DNA of 64,000 nucleotides from an uncultured Winogradskyella sp. (lineage in GTDB: Bacteria > Bacteroidota > Bacteroidia > Flavobacteriales > Flavobacteriaceae): the NCBI RefSeq assembly GCF_947495255.1, contig NZ_CANLYI010000006.1, forward strand, positions 1-64,000, read 5' to 3'. Shown here one piece after another: positions 1 through 7,486 of this stretch. Position 1 is the stretch's first letter; each line of letters begins with the position of its first letter. Under the pieces are notes generated by a model, which worked only from the letters and a program-made list of their open reading frames with translations, was not told the DNA's origin and searched no databases. The position numbers were made by a program, and so were the translations under genes.

Positions 1-81
1 CGTTTTTGCAAGACAGAAATAGGAAAATCAGAAGTGAAATTGTCAGCAGTTTGTTCATTTCGGGTATGTTGTACAACAATA

Positions 82-107
82 GTATATAGAACATATGTTC
101 TATATAC
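82..107. repeat. Perfect 26-bp palindrome, first of a pair
   Basis: The 26 bases are an exact inverted repeat centred at 94/95, around the core AACATATGTT. A second perfect palindrome with the same core is centred 39 bp further on. Both lie just beyond the 3' end of the integrase gene. They could be an operator pair, a recombinase binding array near the element end, or a transcription stop; no T-run follows on either strand that would make a standard terminator. A shorter 12-bp palindrome (67-78) lies next to it. Confidence 0.6.
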
Positions 108-119
108 ACCCAAATATAA

Positions 120-147
120 GATATATATAACATATGTTATATATATC
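120..147. repeat. Perfect 28-bp palindrome, second of a pair
   Basis: An exact inverted repeat centred at 133/134 with the same AACATATGTT core as the palindrome at 82-107, but with AT-repeat arms. It ends 12 bp before the integrase stop codon. Sharing of the core and the fixed spacing between centres suggest one DNA-binding protein recognises both; this is inference. Confidence 0.6.
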
Positions 148-159
148 CTTTATATATTC

Positions 160-1290
160 TTAAATATCTAAAGGGTTCTTAATTTTCTTAAAAGTGGTCG
201 TGGCAACATGGGTGTAAATCTCCGTCGTTTTGGTAGAGCTGTGACCTAATAAAACTTGAATTTGTCTTAAATCCACTCCATCTTCTAAAAGGTGAGTTGC
301 AAAACTATGTCTTAGTATATGTGGTGTTACAGTAATTTGTATTCCTGCCTTTATTGCGGCATTTTTTACTATTTGGCCAACACTTTGTGCGGAATATTGT
401 TTTCCATATACGCCTTCAAAAATATAAGTTTCTGGTTTCCATTGTTTATAGTAGTCTCGTAAATCTTTTAATAAAGTATTAGAAAGTAACGTATAACGGT
501 CTTTTTTACCTTTAGCGGCTTCAATGAGTATTAGCATTCGCTTACTATCAATATCTGTAATTTTTAAATTGATTAATTCGTTTCTTCTAATCCCAGATGA
601 GTACAAAAGACTTACAATACATTTATGTTTTAAGTTATTTGTATTTGTAATGATTTTTAAAACATCCTCTTTTGAAAGAACTTTTGGCAATTTTTTTGCT
701 TTTCTAGGCCTTTCTATTTGATAAAAACGATTTGGCATACCTAATACAGATTCGTAATAAAATTTGATACTGTTGATCGCTATATTTATATAAGAATCAG
801 ATTTGTTTTCTTGAATTAATTTGAGAATATAGTTCCTAACATCATTTTCATTGATCTGTATCAATTCTTTGGCTTTGTGATCGTTTATGAAGGTTTCAAA
901 AGCAAGAATATAAGATTTTACAGTATTATTAGCGTATTTTTTTAATTGTAACTTATCTAAGTACGAAGTAGGACAGTGTCGAAAATTATTTGGTAGAGAT
1001 CGTTGTCTAAACCAAGTGATATCCATGGGCTCAATATTATCATTTATTGGTTTTTTATCAAAAAAGTAATTACAATTCACCCAAACAACACCACTAAAAA
1101 TATTAAATATTTTATTAAGGTTTTCATTTGAGTTTAAAATATAAGCCATGTTAAATTCATTGCTCCATCTTACGTTAGGCAACTCTTTAACAAGTGCCTG
1201 AATAATTTTGTCTGTATTGAATTGTAAGCCGATATATCTTTTATCTTTTATTAAAAGATGCTTTAAAGTAACGCTCCTTCCTTTTTCCAT
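160..1290 (-). CDS. Tyrosine recombinase/integrase of the element
   Basis: A 376-residue site-specific recombinase that would integrate and excise the mobile element through a phosphotyrosine intermediate. Residues about 105-190 form the SAM-like core-binding domain and 200-365 the catalytic domain. The catalytic set is visible: Arg235 in SSGIRRNEL, a Lys near 260, HILRH (His324, Arg327), LLGH (His350) and the nucleophile Tyr359 in EIYTHV. The first 100 residues are an extra N-terminal region, probably arm-type DNA binding. It is transcribed towards the left end of the window, away from the divergent gene at 1384, and is flanked by palindromes on both sides. Confidence 0.93.
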   Translation of the reverse strand: MEKGRSVTLKHLLIKDKRYIGLQFNTDKIIQALVKELPNVRWSNEFNMAYILNSNENLNKIFNIFSGVVWVNCNYFFDKKPINDNIEPMDITWFRQRSLPNNFRHCPTSYLDKLQLKKYANNTVKSYILAFETFINDHKAKELIQINENDVRNYILKLIQENKSDSYINIAINSIKFYYESVLGMPNRFYQIERPRKAKKLPKVLSKEDVLKIITNTNNLKHKCIVSLLYSSGIRRNELINLKITDIDSKRMLILIEAAKGKKDRYTLLSNTLLKDLRDYYKQWKPETYIFEGVYGKQYSAQSVGQIVKNAAIKAGIQITVTPHILRHSFATHLLEDGVDLRQIQVLLGHSSTKTTEIYTHVATTTFKKIKNPLDI

Positions 1291-1333
1291 AAAGTATTAT
1301 TTAATGCAATGTAGTGGATGTTAACGATTTAAT

Positions 1334-1357
1334 CGTATCTTATTCGAATAGGATACG
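1334..1357. promoter_or_regulatory. 24-bp operator-like dyad in the divergent integrase promoter
   Basis: An inverted repeat centred at 1345/1346 (TATTCGAATA core) with a single mismatched pair (1340/1351). It lies in the 93-bp gap between the divergent starts of the integrase (1290) and the zinc-ribbon gene (1384), where a repressor or excisionase could control both. An 8-bp palindrome ATACGTAT follows at 1353-1360. The position and symmetry are seen; the regulator is not known. Confidence 0.45.
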
Positions 1358-1383
1358 TATAACATACACTTAATATAAGGAAC

Positions 1384-1767
1384 ATGAGATTTTATAAAAC
1401 TTGTATATATTGTAAGAACGAGTTAAAGGGAAGAACCGATAAGAAATTTTGCGACCCACAGTGTAAAAGTGCTTATCAATATCAACAAGCAAAAGAAAAA
1501 CCGGAACGTTTTTATAATATAGTCGACAATCAGCTAAAACTTAACAGAAAAATATTGAAGGAATATAATAAAGGAGGTAAGGTAATAGTTAGGACAAGTA
1601 TGCTTACTCAAGAAGGATTTGATCCAAATTTTTTCACACATTATTGGAAAAACACAAAAGGTGATGTCTATTTTTTTGTTTATGAATATGGATTTTTAAA
1701 AAGAGTGGAGCATGGTGTTCATAAATATGTACTAATAAAATGGCAGGATTATATGGTTCAGAAATAG
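1384..1767 (+). CDS. Small zinc-ribbon protein of unknown function
   Basis: A 127-residue protein whose N-terminus carries two Cys pairs, CIYC (residues 7-10) and CDPQC (about 23-27), typical of a short zinc ribbon. The remainder is a mixed alpha/beta domain rich in aromatic residues (YFFVYEYGF). It is read divergently from the integrase and shares the dyad-containing promoter region. Similar small zinc-ribbon proteins are common next to integrases in Flavobacteriia, so a role in element control or DNA binding is possible but not shown. Confidence 0.75.
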   Translation: MRFYKTCIYCKNELKGRTDKKFCDPQCKSAYQYQQAKEKPERFYNIVDNQLKLNRKILKEYNKGGKVIVRTSMLTQEGFDPNFFTHYWKNTKGDVYFFVYEYGFLKRVEHGVHKYVLIKWQDYMVQK

Positions 1768-2092
1768 AAAGTCCTCATTGAACATTATGACTTTATGTAA
1801 AATGTTAGAACAGTACTATCAAGTTCTATAGAATATAATTATAGTAGTAGACTCATTTTTGTGGAATGATTCTTATTACGCTAGTTATAGATAATCTTCA
1901 ATAATGGGAACAAGTAGAAATTATTCTTTAGAGTATTTAGGATTTAGCTCTGTTACTACAGTAAAAATGTTTAAGGATTAAAAGTCATAATTAATCTTAC
2001 TTAGAATAAACGATTTTTTGCATCTTTATTTTGATAATTTACATTAAACACGCAGGGATAAAAATTCATCTTATTCCATTCAGCACATTTCT

Positions 2093-2362
2093 CTACATTC
2101 CGCAAAAAGCTTCATTCCCATAAAAGAGCTTCATTAAACAAGGTCTTGAACCTAATCCCCACTTTTGACGCTTCATTCCGTTAACCCTTTCCGCTCTGCA
2201 GGAAAGGAACACTCTATTCTCACGTAAAAAGCGTGAATCAAGTTCCCTAAAAAGGATAAAAATGTATTTGCATTTTGTTCCACTTCCCATGATTTTATAT
2301 TTCACAAAGTCTTTAGAATCACTTCCGTAATCCAACACCGTCAACTCTTTTTTTGACAGCAA
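2093..2362 (-). CDS. Doubtful 89-residue ORF in a gene-poor stretch
   Basis: An open frame in the 920-bp gap between the zinc-ribbon gene and ssb. The product has no recognisable domain, and its C-terminal part (residues about 63-89) is rich in Gly, Cys and aromatic residues. The local base composition is visibly less AT-rich than its neighbours. It may be a real small protein, a decayed gene, or conserved non-coding DNA that happens to be open. Otherwise the gap 1768-2687 shows only a short hairpin (2411-2425) and another small ORF at 2511. Confidence 0.2.
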   Translation of the reverse strand: MLSKKELTVLDYGSDSKDFVKYKIMGSGTKCKYIFILFRELDSRFLRENRVFLSCRAERVNGMKRQKWGLGSRPCLMKLFYGNEAFCGM

Positions 2363-2410
2363 AATAACAACATTCAGCTTTGAACGACAGCATAACCAGG
2401 CTCACTTCGA

Positions 2411-2425
2411 CTGCGCTAAGCGCAG
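2411..2425. repeat. Short GC-rich hairpin
   Basis: CTGCGCT, one base, AGCGCAG: a 7-bp stem with a 1-base centre in the gap before ssb. It has no T-run, so it is not a standard terminator. It may be part of a decayed repeat. Confidence 0.3.
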
Positions 2426-2510
2426 GCTACCCTCGCACTTTTTATATGTCTAAACAAAGCTGAATATCGAAAGCACTAAGCAACAAAAAGAAGGTAACAG
2501 CGTCGGCTCT

Positions 2511-2645
2511 ATGGGAAGTAAATCTAAAATGAATCTTATGAAATCTTACAAAATAAATAAAAAGGAAGCGGAACAAAAGTTAAAAAAACCAAAAAAGGAA
2601 AACGCTCTGGATATAATAAGTAAATCAATAATACAGCCTTTCTGA
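2511..2645 (+). CDS. Possible 44-residue basic protein upstream of ssb
   Basis: An ATG-started frame of 44 codons ending 42 bp before ssb, in the same direction. The product begins MGSKSKMNLMKSYK and is rich in Lys with a hydrophobic C-terminus (DIISKSIIQPF). No family is recognised. Its Lys content partly follows from AT-rich DNA, so coding status is uncertain; synteny with ssb in other elements would settle it. Confidence 0.3.
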   Translation: MGSKSKMNLMKSYKINKKEAEQKLKKPKKENALDIISKSIIQPF

Positions 2646-2687
2646 ATCGTTCAGATTGGTAAATATTAATCTTTAAATTTTTTAATT

Positions 2688-3041
2688 ATGAGTACTCTAA
2701 AAAACAAAGTACAGTTAATTGGTAACGTAGGATACATGCCAGAAATTACAAACCTTGAAAACGGTAAGAAAATTGCAAAATTTTCAATCGCAACCAATGA
2801 ATCTTATAAGGATTCTAAAGGTGAAAAAGTGACAGACACCCAATGGCACACTATTGTAGCATGGGGAAAGATTGCCGAAATCGTAGAAAAATATGTCGGC
2901 AAAGGAAAAGAGGTAGCAGTAGAGGGTAAATTGACCTCACGTTCTTATGAAACCAAAGAGGGAGAAAAAAGATATGTTACCGAAGTGGTAATTGATGAAA
3001 TTTTGCTTTTGGGAATTAAAGGCGAGGATAACGCTACCTAA
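2688..3041 (+). CDS. ssb: Single-stranded DNA-binding protein (element copy)
   Basis: A 117-residue OB-fold protein. The opening STLKNKVQLIGNVGYMPEI and the segments FSIATNESY, TQWHTIVAWGKIAE and GKEVAVEGKLTSRSYE are classic SSB landmarks. It lacks the long acidic C-terminal tail of chromosomal SSBs and ends soon after the last strand (EILLLGIKGE). It would coat single strands during conjugation and re-synthesis of the transferred strand. A clear hairpin terminator follows at 3054-3093, so it is probably transcribed separately from the genes below. Confidence 0.93.
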   Translation: MSTLKNKVQLIGNVGYMPEITNLENGKKIAKFSIATNESYKDSKGEKVTDTQWHTIVAWGKIAEIVEKYVGKGKEVAVEGKLTSRSYETKEGEKRYVTEVVIDEILLLGIKGEDNAT

Positions 3042-3053
3042 TAATTGAAAATT

Positions 3054-3093
3054 AAAAGAGAGCGTTCCTGTCAAAAAGTAGCGCTCTCTTTTT
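3054..3093 (+). terminator. Rho-independent terminator after ssb
   Basis: An 11-bp stem (3054-3064 with 3082-3092, GAGAGCG/CGCTCTC core), a 17-nt loop and a run of T. It begins 12 bases after the ssb stop codon. Confidence 0.75.
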
Positions 3094-3119
3094 CATTATT
3101 AACTAATAAAAAAAATATA

Positions 3120-3500
3120 ATGAACGAAAAAGTTAACAAAATAAAAGCCGATTTACAACATTTTTGTGGTATCGAAATGGTCTTTAAAATTCCATTAATT
3201 GGAACGCGTTTTACTGACGGATTAAAATATTTAGCCAACGAAGCGGAATGCTTTTGGCTGATTACAGATGTATCCGTAATTGCAAAAAGTCTGTCAAATA
3301 GAAGTCATTTTATTACCATTGATTTTAAACGACTTTCTGAAAAGGAACAGTTTGAAAAGCAATGCGAAGCCATCATTAATTATAGTGATGGAAACGATAA
3401 CATTTTTGAAACACATAGATATAATGTAACTGATTTTCCGTTGGATGAATTGCTATTATTTTTTGTAAATAATACGCTTATGCTTCCAAGTGAATACTAA
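3120..3500 (+). CDS. DUF6876-type protein
   Basis: A 126-residue protein resembling the DUF6876 family often found on Bacteroidetes mobile elements. Recognisable features are the segment TRFTDGLKYLANEAECFWLITDV (split by an invariant-looking Gly-x-Lys-Tyr) and a C-terminal hydrophobic helix. The frame is open further upstream, but that part overlaps the ssb terminator. ATG 3120, preceded by an A-rich leader, is therefore the better start. The biochemical role is unknown. It overlaps no neighbour and lies just upstream of a second small gene. Confidence 0.75.
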   Translation: MNEKVNKIKADLQHFCGIEMVFKIPLIGTRFTDGLKYLANEAECFWLITDVSVIAKSLSNRSHFITIDFKRLSEKEQFEKQCEAIINYSDGNDNIFETHRYNVTDFPLDELLLFFVNNTLMLPSEY

Positions 3501-3510
3501 TTTTTTAGTC

Positions 3511-3708
3511 ATGGTATATCTCAATTATACAAACCTCGATAACGAAACCCAAGAACGTTTGGTTTCGGTTTCCAAAAAAGATGTTGAGCATAAATTTGGA
3601 AATGATTTGAAACGTTACGCCAAAGAACATCATGTTGAATATGATATACTTTTGGAAGAAGAAGCTCTAAGAAATTTATATTCTTATGACTATATTTTTA
3701 ATATTTAA
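3511..3708 (+). CDS. Small hypothetical protein
   Basis: A 65-residue acidic-basic protein (MVYLNYTNLDNETQERLV) read just after the DUF6876 gene. An upstream ATG at 3490 overlaps that gene by 11 bp; ATG 3511 fits better and gives no overlap. The sequence predicts helices with no known motif. A strong terminator follows within 20 bp, so 3120-3708 is probably a two-gene unit. Confidence 0.6.
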   Translation: MVYLNYTNLDNETQERLVSVSKKDVEHKFGNDLKRYAKEHHVEYDILLEEEALRNLYSYDYIFNI

Positions 3709-3727
3709 GATCGAATTATTAACCTAG

Positions 3728-3759
3728 GACCTTTAAGTTTATTAAAGGTCTTTTTTTTT
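3728..3759 (+). terminator. Rho-independent terminator
   Basis: GACCTTTAA (3728-3736), loop GTTTA, TTAAAGGTC (3742-3750), then nine T. It closes the small two-gene unit upstream. Confidence 0.85.
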
Positions 3760-3870
3760 GTCCTGTTATTTTATATTCTGCAACAAAAAGTGTGGTTTGT
3801 TAAAGATACTTTTAAACTTCAAGAATAACACTCTTAAAAAATCGAATTACAATTAGCATTCGTTAAAAAG

Positions 3871-3902
3871 CCATTACATTTTTGGATGTAATGGTATTTT
3901 TT
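3871..3902 (+). terminator. Hairpin with T-run before the oriT candidate
   Basis: CCATTACAT (3871-3879) pairs with ATGTAATGG (3886-3894) and is followed by a T-rich run. It may insulate the mobilisation genes from upstream transcription. Confidence 0.6.
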
Positions 3903-3903
3903 T

Positions 3904-3961
3904 GTCCAGCGCGCTGGACGAAAAGGAATAGCAAGAGGGTAACACGCTAGCGCGATGTTAC
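3904..3961. other. Candidate origin of transfer (oriT)
   Basis: A GC-rich island in AT-rich DNA, 140 bp upstream of the mobilisation operon. It holds a perfect 16-bp palindrome GTCCAGCGCGCTGGAC (3904-3919) and, 19 bp on, GTAACA (3939-3944) with TGTTAC (3956-3961) enclosing the palindrome CGCTAGCG (3945-3952). Inverted repeats next to the relaxase genes are the usual layout of Bacteroidetes oriT regions. The nick site cannot be named from sequence. The rest of 3709-4098 shows only the hairpin at 3871 and AT-rich spacer. Confidence 0.5.
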
Positions 3962-4098
3962 AATTTTTAGTTTTTACAAAACACTAGTAATTTCAACACC
4001 TATCGGCGATTGGTTGTTTTGATTTTTGAATTTTCAACATGGTTTTTTCAGAAAAAACCCTCGCAGGCCAATAAAAACAACAAATATTTTCAGAAAAA

Positions 4099-4491
4099 AT
4101 GGATAAAGGATATGAAAAAGAGCGGTTTGAGAAGCTCGGTATTAAAACTTCAGTCGCAGAGCGTTTTCGAGTGTTTTGTAAAAAAATATCTAAATCACAA
4201 TCGATGACGTTGCTTCTGATGCTGGACTTTTTTGAGGACAATGGCATTTCGCCATATGAAACTTTAGGACCTAATATGAAAACCTTAGAAAGTCAAATCA
4301 AGAAGCGAATCAATGCGGTAATCGCCATTATAAAAGACATCGAGAAGAACCATGACAAACCCACAACTGCCATGTTACAATCTTTGTTTATGGAGTTTGA
4401 ACCAAAGCAAGAAAAGTTGATTTTAGAAAAAGAAGTTGAAGAGAAGGAAGTGCTATTTGTAGAAAAAAATGATTCAAATAATCAATTATAA
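4099..4491 (+). CDS. BfmA/BtgA-type mobilisation protein
   Basis: A 130-residue accessory protein of the BfmA/BtgA family, which binds near oriT and helps the relaxase. The N-terminal core contains GIKTSVAERFRVFCKKISKS and a hydrophobic MTLLLMLDFFEDNG stretch, resembling a ribbon-helix-helix DNA-binding fold. The C-terminal third is coiled and acidic (KEVEEKEVLF). It is the first gene of the mob operon: the relaxase starts 4 bp after its stop, and the oriT candidate lies just upstream. Confidence 0.85.
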   Translation: MDKGYEKERFEKLGIKTSVAERFRVFCKKISKSQSMTLLLMLDFFEDNGISPYETLGPNMKTLESQIKKRINAVIAIIKDIEKNHDKPTTAMLQSLFMEFEPKQEKLILEKEVEEKEVLFVEKNDSNNQL

Positions 4492-4495
4492 TATT

Positions 4496-5524
4496 ATGTA
4501 TATCACAATCACGGCTCAAAAATTAGGAGGAGATTATTCGCAAAGCTCTGCCGATTTCGCTGAGTATCTGGAGAAGGAAAATCAAGGTTTGGAGCAAGCA
4601 GATGTAGAGCATTTTTTTAATCAATATGGCGATGAAATTGAAGCTAAAGACGTTGTGAAAGAAATTGATGGCAATACGGCGAAATTAAAAAGGAAAGAGC
4701 CTAAATTTTATTCAATTACCGTAAACCCAAGTCAGTCAGAATTACGAAATTTACAAAACAGTTCTGCCGATTTAAAGCAATATACCAGAGCCATAATGAA
4801 CGATTATGCAAGGTCCTTCAATCGAGAAATTAATGGTAAGCCGATAACCGTTGACGACATAAAATATTTTGCAAAAATTGAACATCAACGAACATTTAAA
4901 GGCACAGATAAACAGGTAAAAGAAAACCAACTTTTTGCCACTAAAATACTTCAGCTAAAAACAGATATTCGGAAAATAGAGAATCATCAATTAGATGGAA
5001 ATATCAAGAAAATGAAATCTAAAATAATCAAACTCGAAGCCGAAGCACCACATCAACAAAATGGAAAACGGATTGTTCAAGGCATGAAAAAAGCGGGTAA
5101 TCAAAGTCATATTCACATTATCGTGAGTCGAATAGATGCCTCAAATTCTGTGAGTCTATCACCAGGATCTAAATACAAAGGTTCGGAAGTTGAGATGCAT
5201 GGTAAAATTGTAAAACGTGGGTTTGATAGAGATGCGTTTTTCTCAAAAGCTGAAACCACTTTTGACAAAACTTTTAGCTACAAACGCAACTTTGCAGAAT
5301 CCTATAAATCGAAAAAAGATTTTATTAAGAATCCAAAGTTGTACTTCGCAACATTGTTGGGTTTGCCAGCAAGTGAAAAAGCAGTTGCTTTTAAAATGCT
5401 TGCAAAATCTGGAGTCCCTAAGGCGAGTATTCCAACAAATCAAGTGCAGTTAGCGCTTAAAACTATACGATATTTAAAACGTGGTGTGGACGTTGCAATT
5501 AAATCGGGTTCAATAGGTATATAA
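4496..5524 (+). CDS. Relaxase, MobB/BtgB-like (DUF5712)
   Basis: A 342-residue protein of the BtgB/DUF5712 group that would nick oriT and pilot the strand. The HUH-like metal-binding motif is QSHIHIIVSR (His205 and His207 from this start). Upstream segments include an N-terminal YITIT strand and KQYTRAIMNDYARSFNREI, which could supply the catalytic Tyr. The C-terminal part (FSYKRNFAESYKSKKDF) is basic. The frame opens at 4469 inside btgA, but ATG 4496 directly after the btgA stop is more natural. The coupling protein starts 1 bp after its stop codon. Confidence 0.83.
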   Translation: MYITITAQKLGGDYSQSSADFAEYLEKENQGLEQADVEHFFNQYGDEIEAKDVVKEIDGNTAKLKRKEPKFYSITVNPSQSELRNLQNSSADLKQYTRAIMNDYARSFNREINGKPITVDDIKYFAKIEHQRTFKGTDKQVKENQLFATKILQLKTDIRKIENHQLDGNIKKMKSKIIKLEAEAPHQQNGKRIVQGMKKAGNQSHIHIIVSRIDASNSVSLSPGSKYKGSEVEMHGKIVKRGFDRDAFFSKAETTFDKTFSYKRNFAESYKSKKDFIKNPKLYFATLLGLPASEKAVAFKMLAKSGVPKASIPTNQVQLALKTIRYLKRGVDVAIKSGSIGI

Positions 5525-5525
5525 C

Positions 5526-7118
5526 ATGGAAATACAAGGAATCACATTTACGATTGGATTAGTATTTGGAATGAGCTTGGTGTTCTCAAGTCTTTTCAAA
5601 ATGACCCGATATGCCTTTTTTATAAATCTAATTTTAACTGTTATTTGTTTAGGGCTACTTTTCAAAATGAGCCCTTATTTGATACAATGGGTTATACAGT
5701 TGCTTTATATTGGTTGTCCACTTTTGCTTATCAATACGGTTCTATATGTGTTTCTTCACAAGGAAAATGAAATTTTAGATTCAAATGATAAACACCAAGT
5801 TCATTTTAAAGTAAAGTGTGGAAATTTCAAAATAAACAACATTAAACGAGGCGCTTCAATAATTGGTTCTGCAGGAAGTGGGAAAACCGAAAGTGTTGTT
5901 TTTAATTTTCTTCAGCATTTCAGTAAACATAAATTTTCTGGTGTGATTCACGATTATAAGAATTTTGAAATCACAGAAATGGCATTTCCTTTATTTGAAA
6001 AAAATGAAGTTGATTTTAAAGTGATTTCATTTAATAATATTCATGACCGAGTGAATCCAATAGCGCCAAGATACATGACCAATGAAGAAAGCGTAAATGA
6101 AGTTGCAAGAGTTCTAATTGAAAACCTTTTAGAGCAAAGAGAGTCCGGAAGTATAGGAACAACAAAATTTTTTAATGATGCAGCTGAAGGCTTAATAGGT
6201 GGGTTGATTTGGAAATTGAGAAGCTCATATCCGCATCTTTGTACACTGCCACATCTCATAGCCATTTATCAATTCTTGGACACAGACAGTATGATTGCTT
6301 TTTTGAGCTCTAATACAACTTCGAGAGCAATGGCAGACGCTTTTATTAGTGGTAAGGATTCCGACAGACAAACCGCTGGTGTAAAAAGCACTTTGGCCAA
6401 TGCGCTCAAAAAAATAAGTACGCAACGTATTTTTATGGCACTTTCTTCAGATGATGTTCCGCTAGATATTAATAGCCAGGACAAACCTTTAGCTATTTCA
6501 GTAGTCAATAACCCAAAATATGAAACAGCCTATTCGCCCATCATAGCCACTATTATTCATACGATTACAAAACAAATGAGTGTGCGGAATTCAAATGCTT
6601 CATTTTTGTTGATGGAAGAAGCACCAACAATCAGATTATTAAATATGCACCGTATTCCAGCCACATTGCGTAGTTATGATATTGCCACGATTTACGTGAT
6701 GCAAGACAAAATTCAAAATGATATGATGTATGGAGATAAGGCGAGTAAAGCCATTTTGAGTAATTTATCGTATCAGTTCTTTGGTAAAGTAAATGATCCA
6801 GACACCGCAAAATATTATGAACGCTTTTTTGAAATTGTAAAAAAAGAAACCACTAGCGTTAATCGAGGTCATAATCTCAATTTTGACACCCGAATTACAA
6901 CCGGAGAACGTGAAGTCTCCAAAATTAGAGCTGATGTGTTTTTTAGACTAAAAGAAGGCGAATTTATTACGTTCGCTGATGGAAAGGACAAAAAAGTTCA
7001 ATTTAAATTGCCTAAAATTGAAAAACGATTACCAAGAAGGTCACGGGATTATTCTGAGGTTGACTTACAAGCTAATTTTGATAGGATTTATGAAGAGGTA
7101 CAATCAATTTTTAAGTGA
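5526..7118 (+). CDS. Type IV coupling protein (TraG/VirD4-like ATPase)
   Basis: A 530-residue inner-membrane ATPase that hands the relaxase-DNA complex to the transfer channel. Two or three hydrophobic segments occupy residues 1-78. Walker A GSAGSGKT lies at 114-121 and a Walker B-like FLLMEEAPT at about 358-366. The TraM-recognition segment surrounds the latter, including RIPATLRSYDIATIYVMQD. It is the third gene of the tightly spaced mobilisation operon after btgA and the relaxase. It is shorter than VirD4 proteins that carry a full all-alpha domain, as is usual for Bacteroidetes mobilisation ATPases. Confidence 0.88.
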   Translation: MEIQGITFTIGLVFGMSLVFSSLFKMTRYAFFINLILTVICLGLLFKMSPYLIQWVIQLLYIGCPLLLINTVLYVFLHKENEILDSNDKHQVHFKVKCGNFKINNIKRGASIIGSAGSGKTESVVFNFLQHFSKHKFSGVIHDYKNFEITEMAFPLFEKNEVDFKVISFNNIHDRVNPIAPRYMTNEESVNEVARVLIENLLEQRESGSIGTTKFFNDAAEGLIGGLIWKLRSSYPHLCTLPHLIAIYQFLDTDSMIAFLSSNTTSRAMADAFISGKDSDRQTAGVKSTLANALKKISTQRIFMALSSDDVPLDINSQDKPLAISVVNNPKYETAYSPIIATIIHTITKQMSVRNSNASFLLMEEAPTIRLLNMHRIPATLRSYDIATIYVMQDKIQNDMMYGDKASKAILSNLSYQFFGKVNDPDTAKYYERFFEIVKKETTSVNRGHNLNFDTRITTGEREVSKIRADVFFRLKEGEFITFADGKDKKVQFKLPKIEKRLPRRSRDYSEVDLQANFDRIYEEVQSIFK

Positions 7119-7141
7119 TTAGAAGTAAAGTGTATCGATTA

Positions 7142-7192
7142 TTGTCGCTTATTTGTAGCAATATATCTATATTTGTTATAAATAAGCGACAA
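7142..7192. promoter_or_regulatory. Long inverted repeat at the hipBA promoter
   Basis: TTGTCGCTTATTT (7142-7154) and AAATAAGCGACAA (7180-7192) form an exact 13-bp inverted repeat with a 25-bp spacer. The right arm ends 1 bp before the hipB start codon. HipB-type antitoxins repress their own operon through such dyads, so this is the probable autoregulatory operator. Confidence 0.65.
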
Positions 7193-7193
7193 A

Positions 7194-7481
7194 ATGAATT
7201 CTAAGAAAACCATTCTTCTTCCTAAATATCAGAAGATTTTTGAACAGATAGGTGAGAATATAAAGTTGGCAAGAAAAAGAAGAAAGTTAACAACAGAGCA
7301 GGTTTCTGAACGTGCAGGTATTCACAGAGCAACGCTTTATCGTATAGAAAAAGGAGACCCAGCTGTAGCTATAGGTCACTATTTTAATGTGTTTAGAGTG
7401 TTGAATCTTCAAGATGATTTTCTTAAGCTCGCCATTGATGATGAGTTTGGACGAAAATTACAGGATCTTGATTTATTATAA
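7194..7481 (+). CDS. HipB-like antitoxin, XRE-family HTH
   Basis: A 95-residue helix-turn-helix protein. The HTH lies at about 20-75 (IGENIKLARKRRKLTTEQVS, HRATLYRIEKGDP). It starts next to an exact inverted repeat and ends 5 bp before the HipA-like gene, the standard antitoxin-first order. It would bind the operator and neutralise the kinase. The pair sits between the coupling protein and the tra operon and may stabilise the element. Confidence 0.85.
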   Translation: MNSKKTILLPKYQKIFEQIGENIKLARKRRKLTTEQVSERAGIHRATLYRIEKGDPAVAIGHYFNVFRVLNLQDDFLKLAIDDEFGRKLQDLDLL

Positions 7482-7486
7482 GCAAA

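Noticed and set aside
82-147. Palindromes as CRISPR repeats
   Set aside because: Only two copies with different arms, no spacers of regular length and no cas genes nearby.
3993-4247. Overlapping minus- and plus-strand ORFs at the start of the mobilisation operon
   Set aside because: Both overlap the BtgA-type gene, which has a recognisable family pattern; neither alternative has one.
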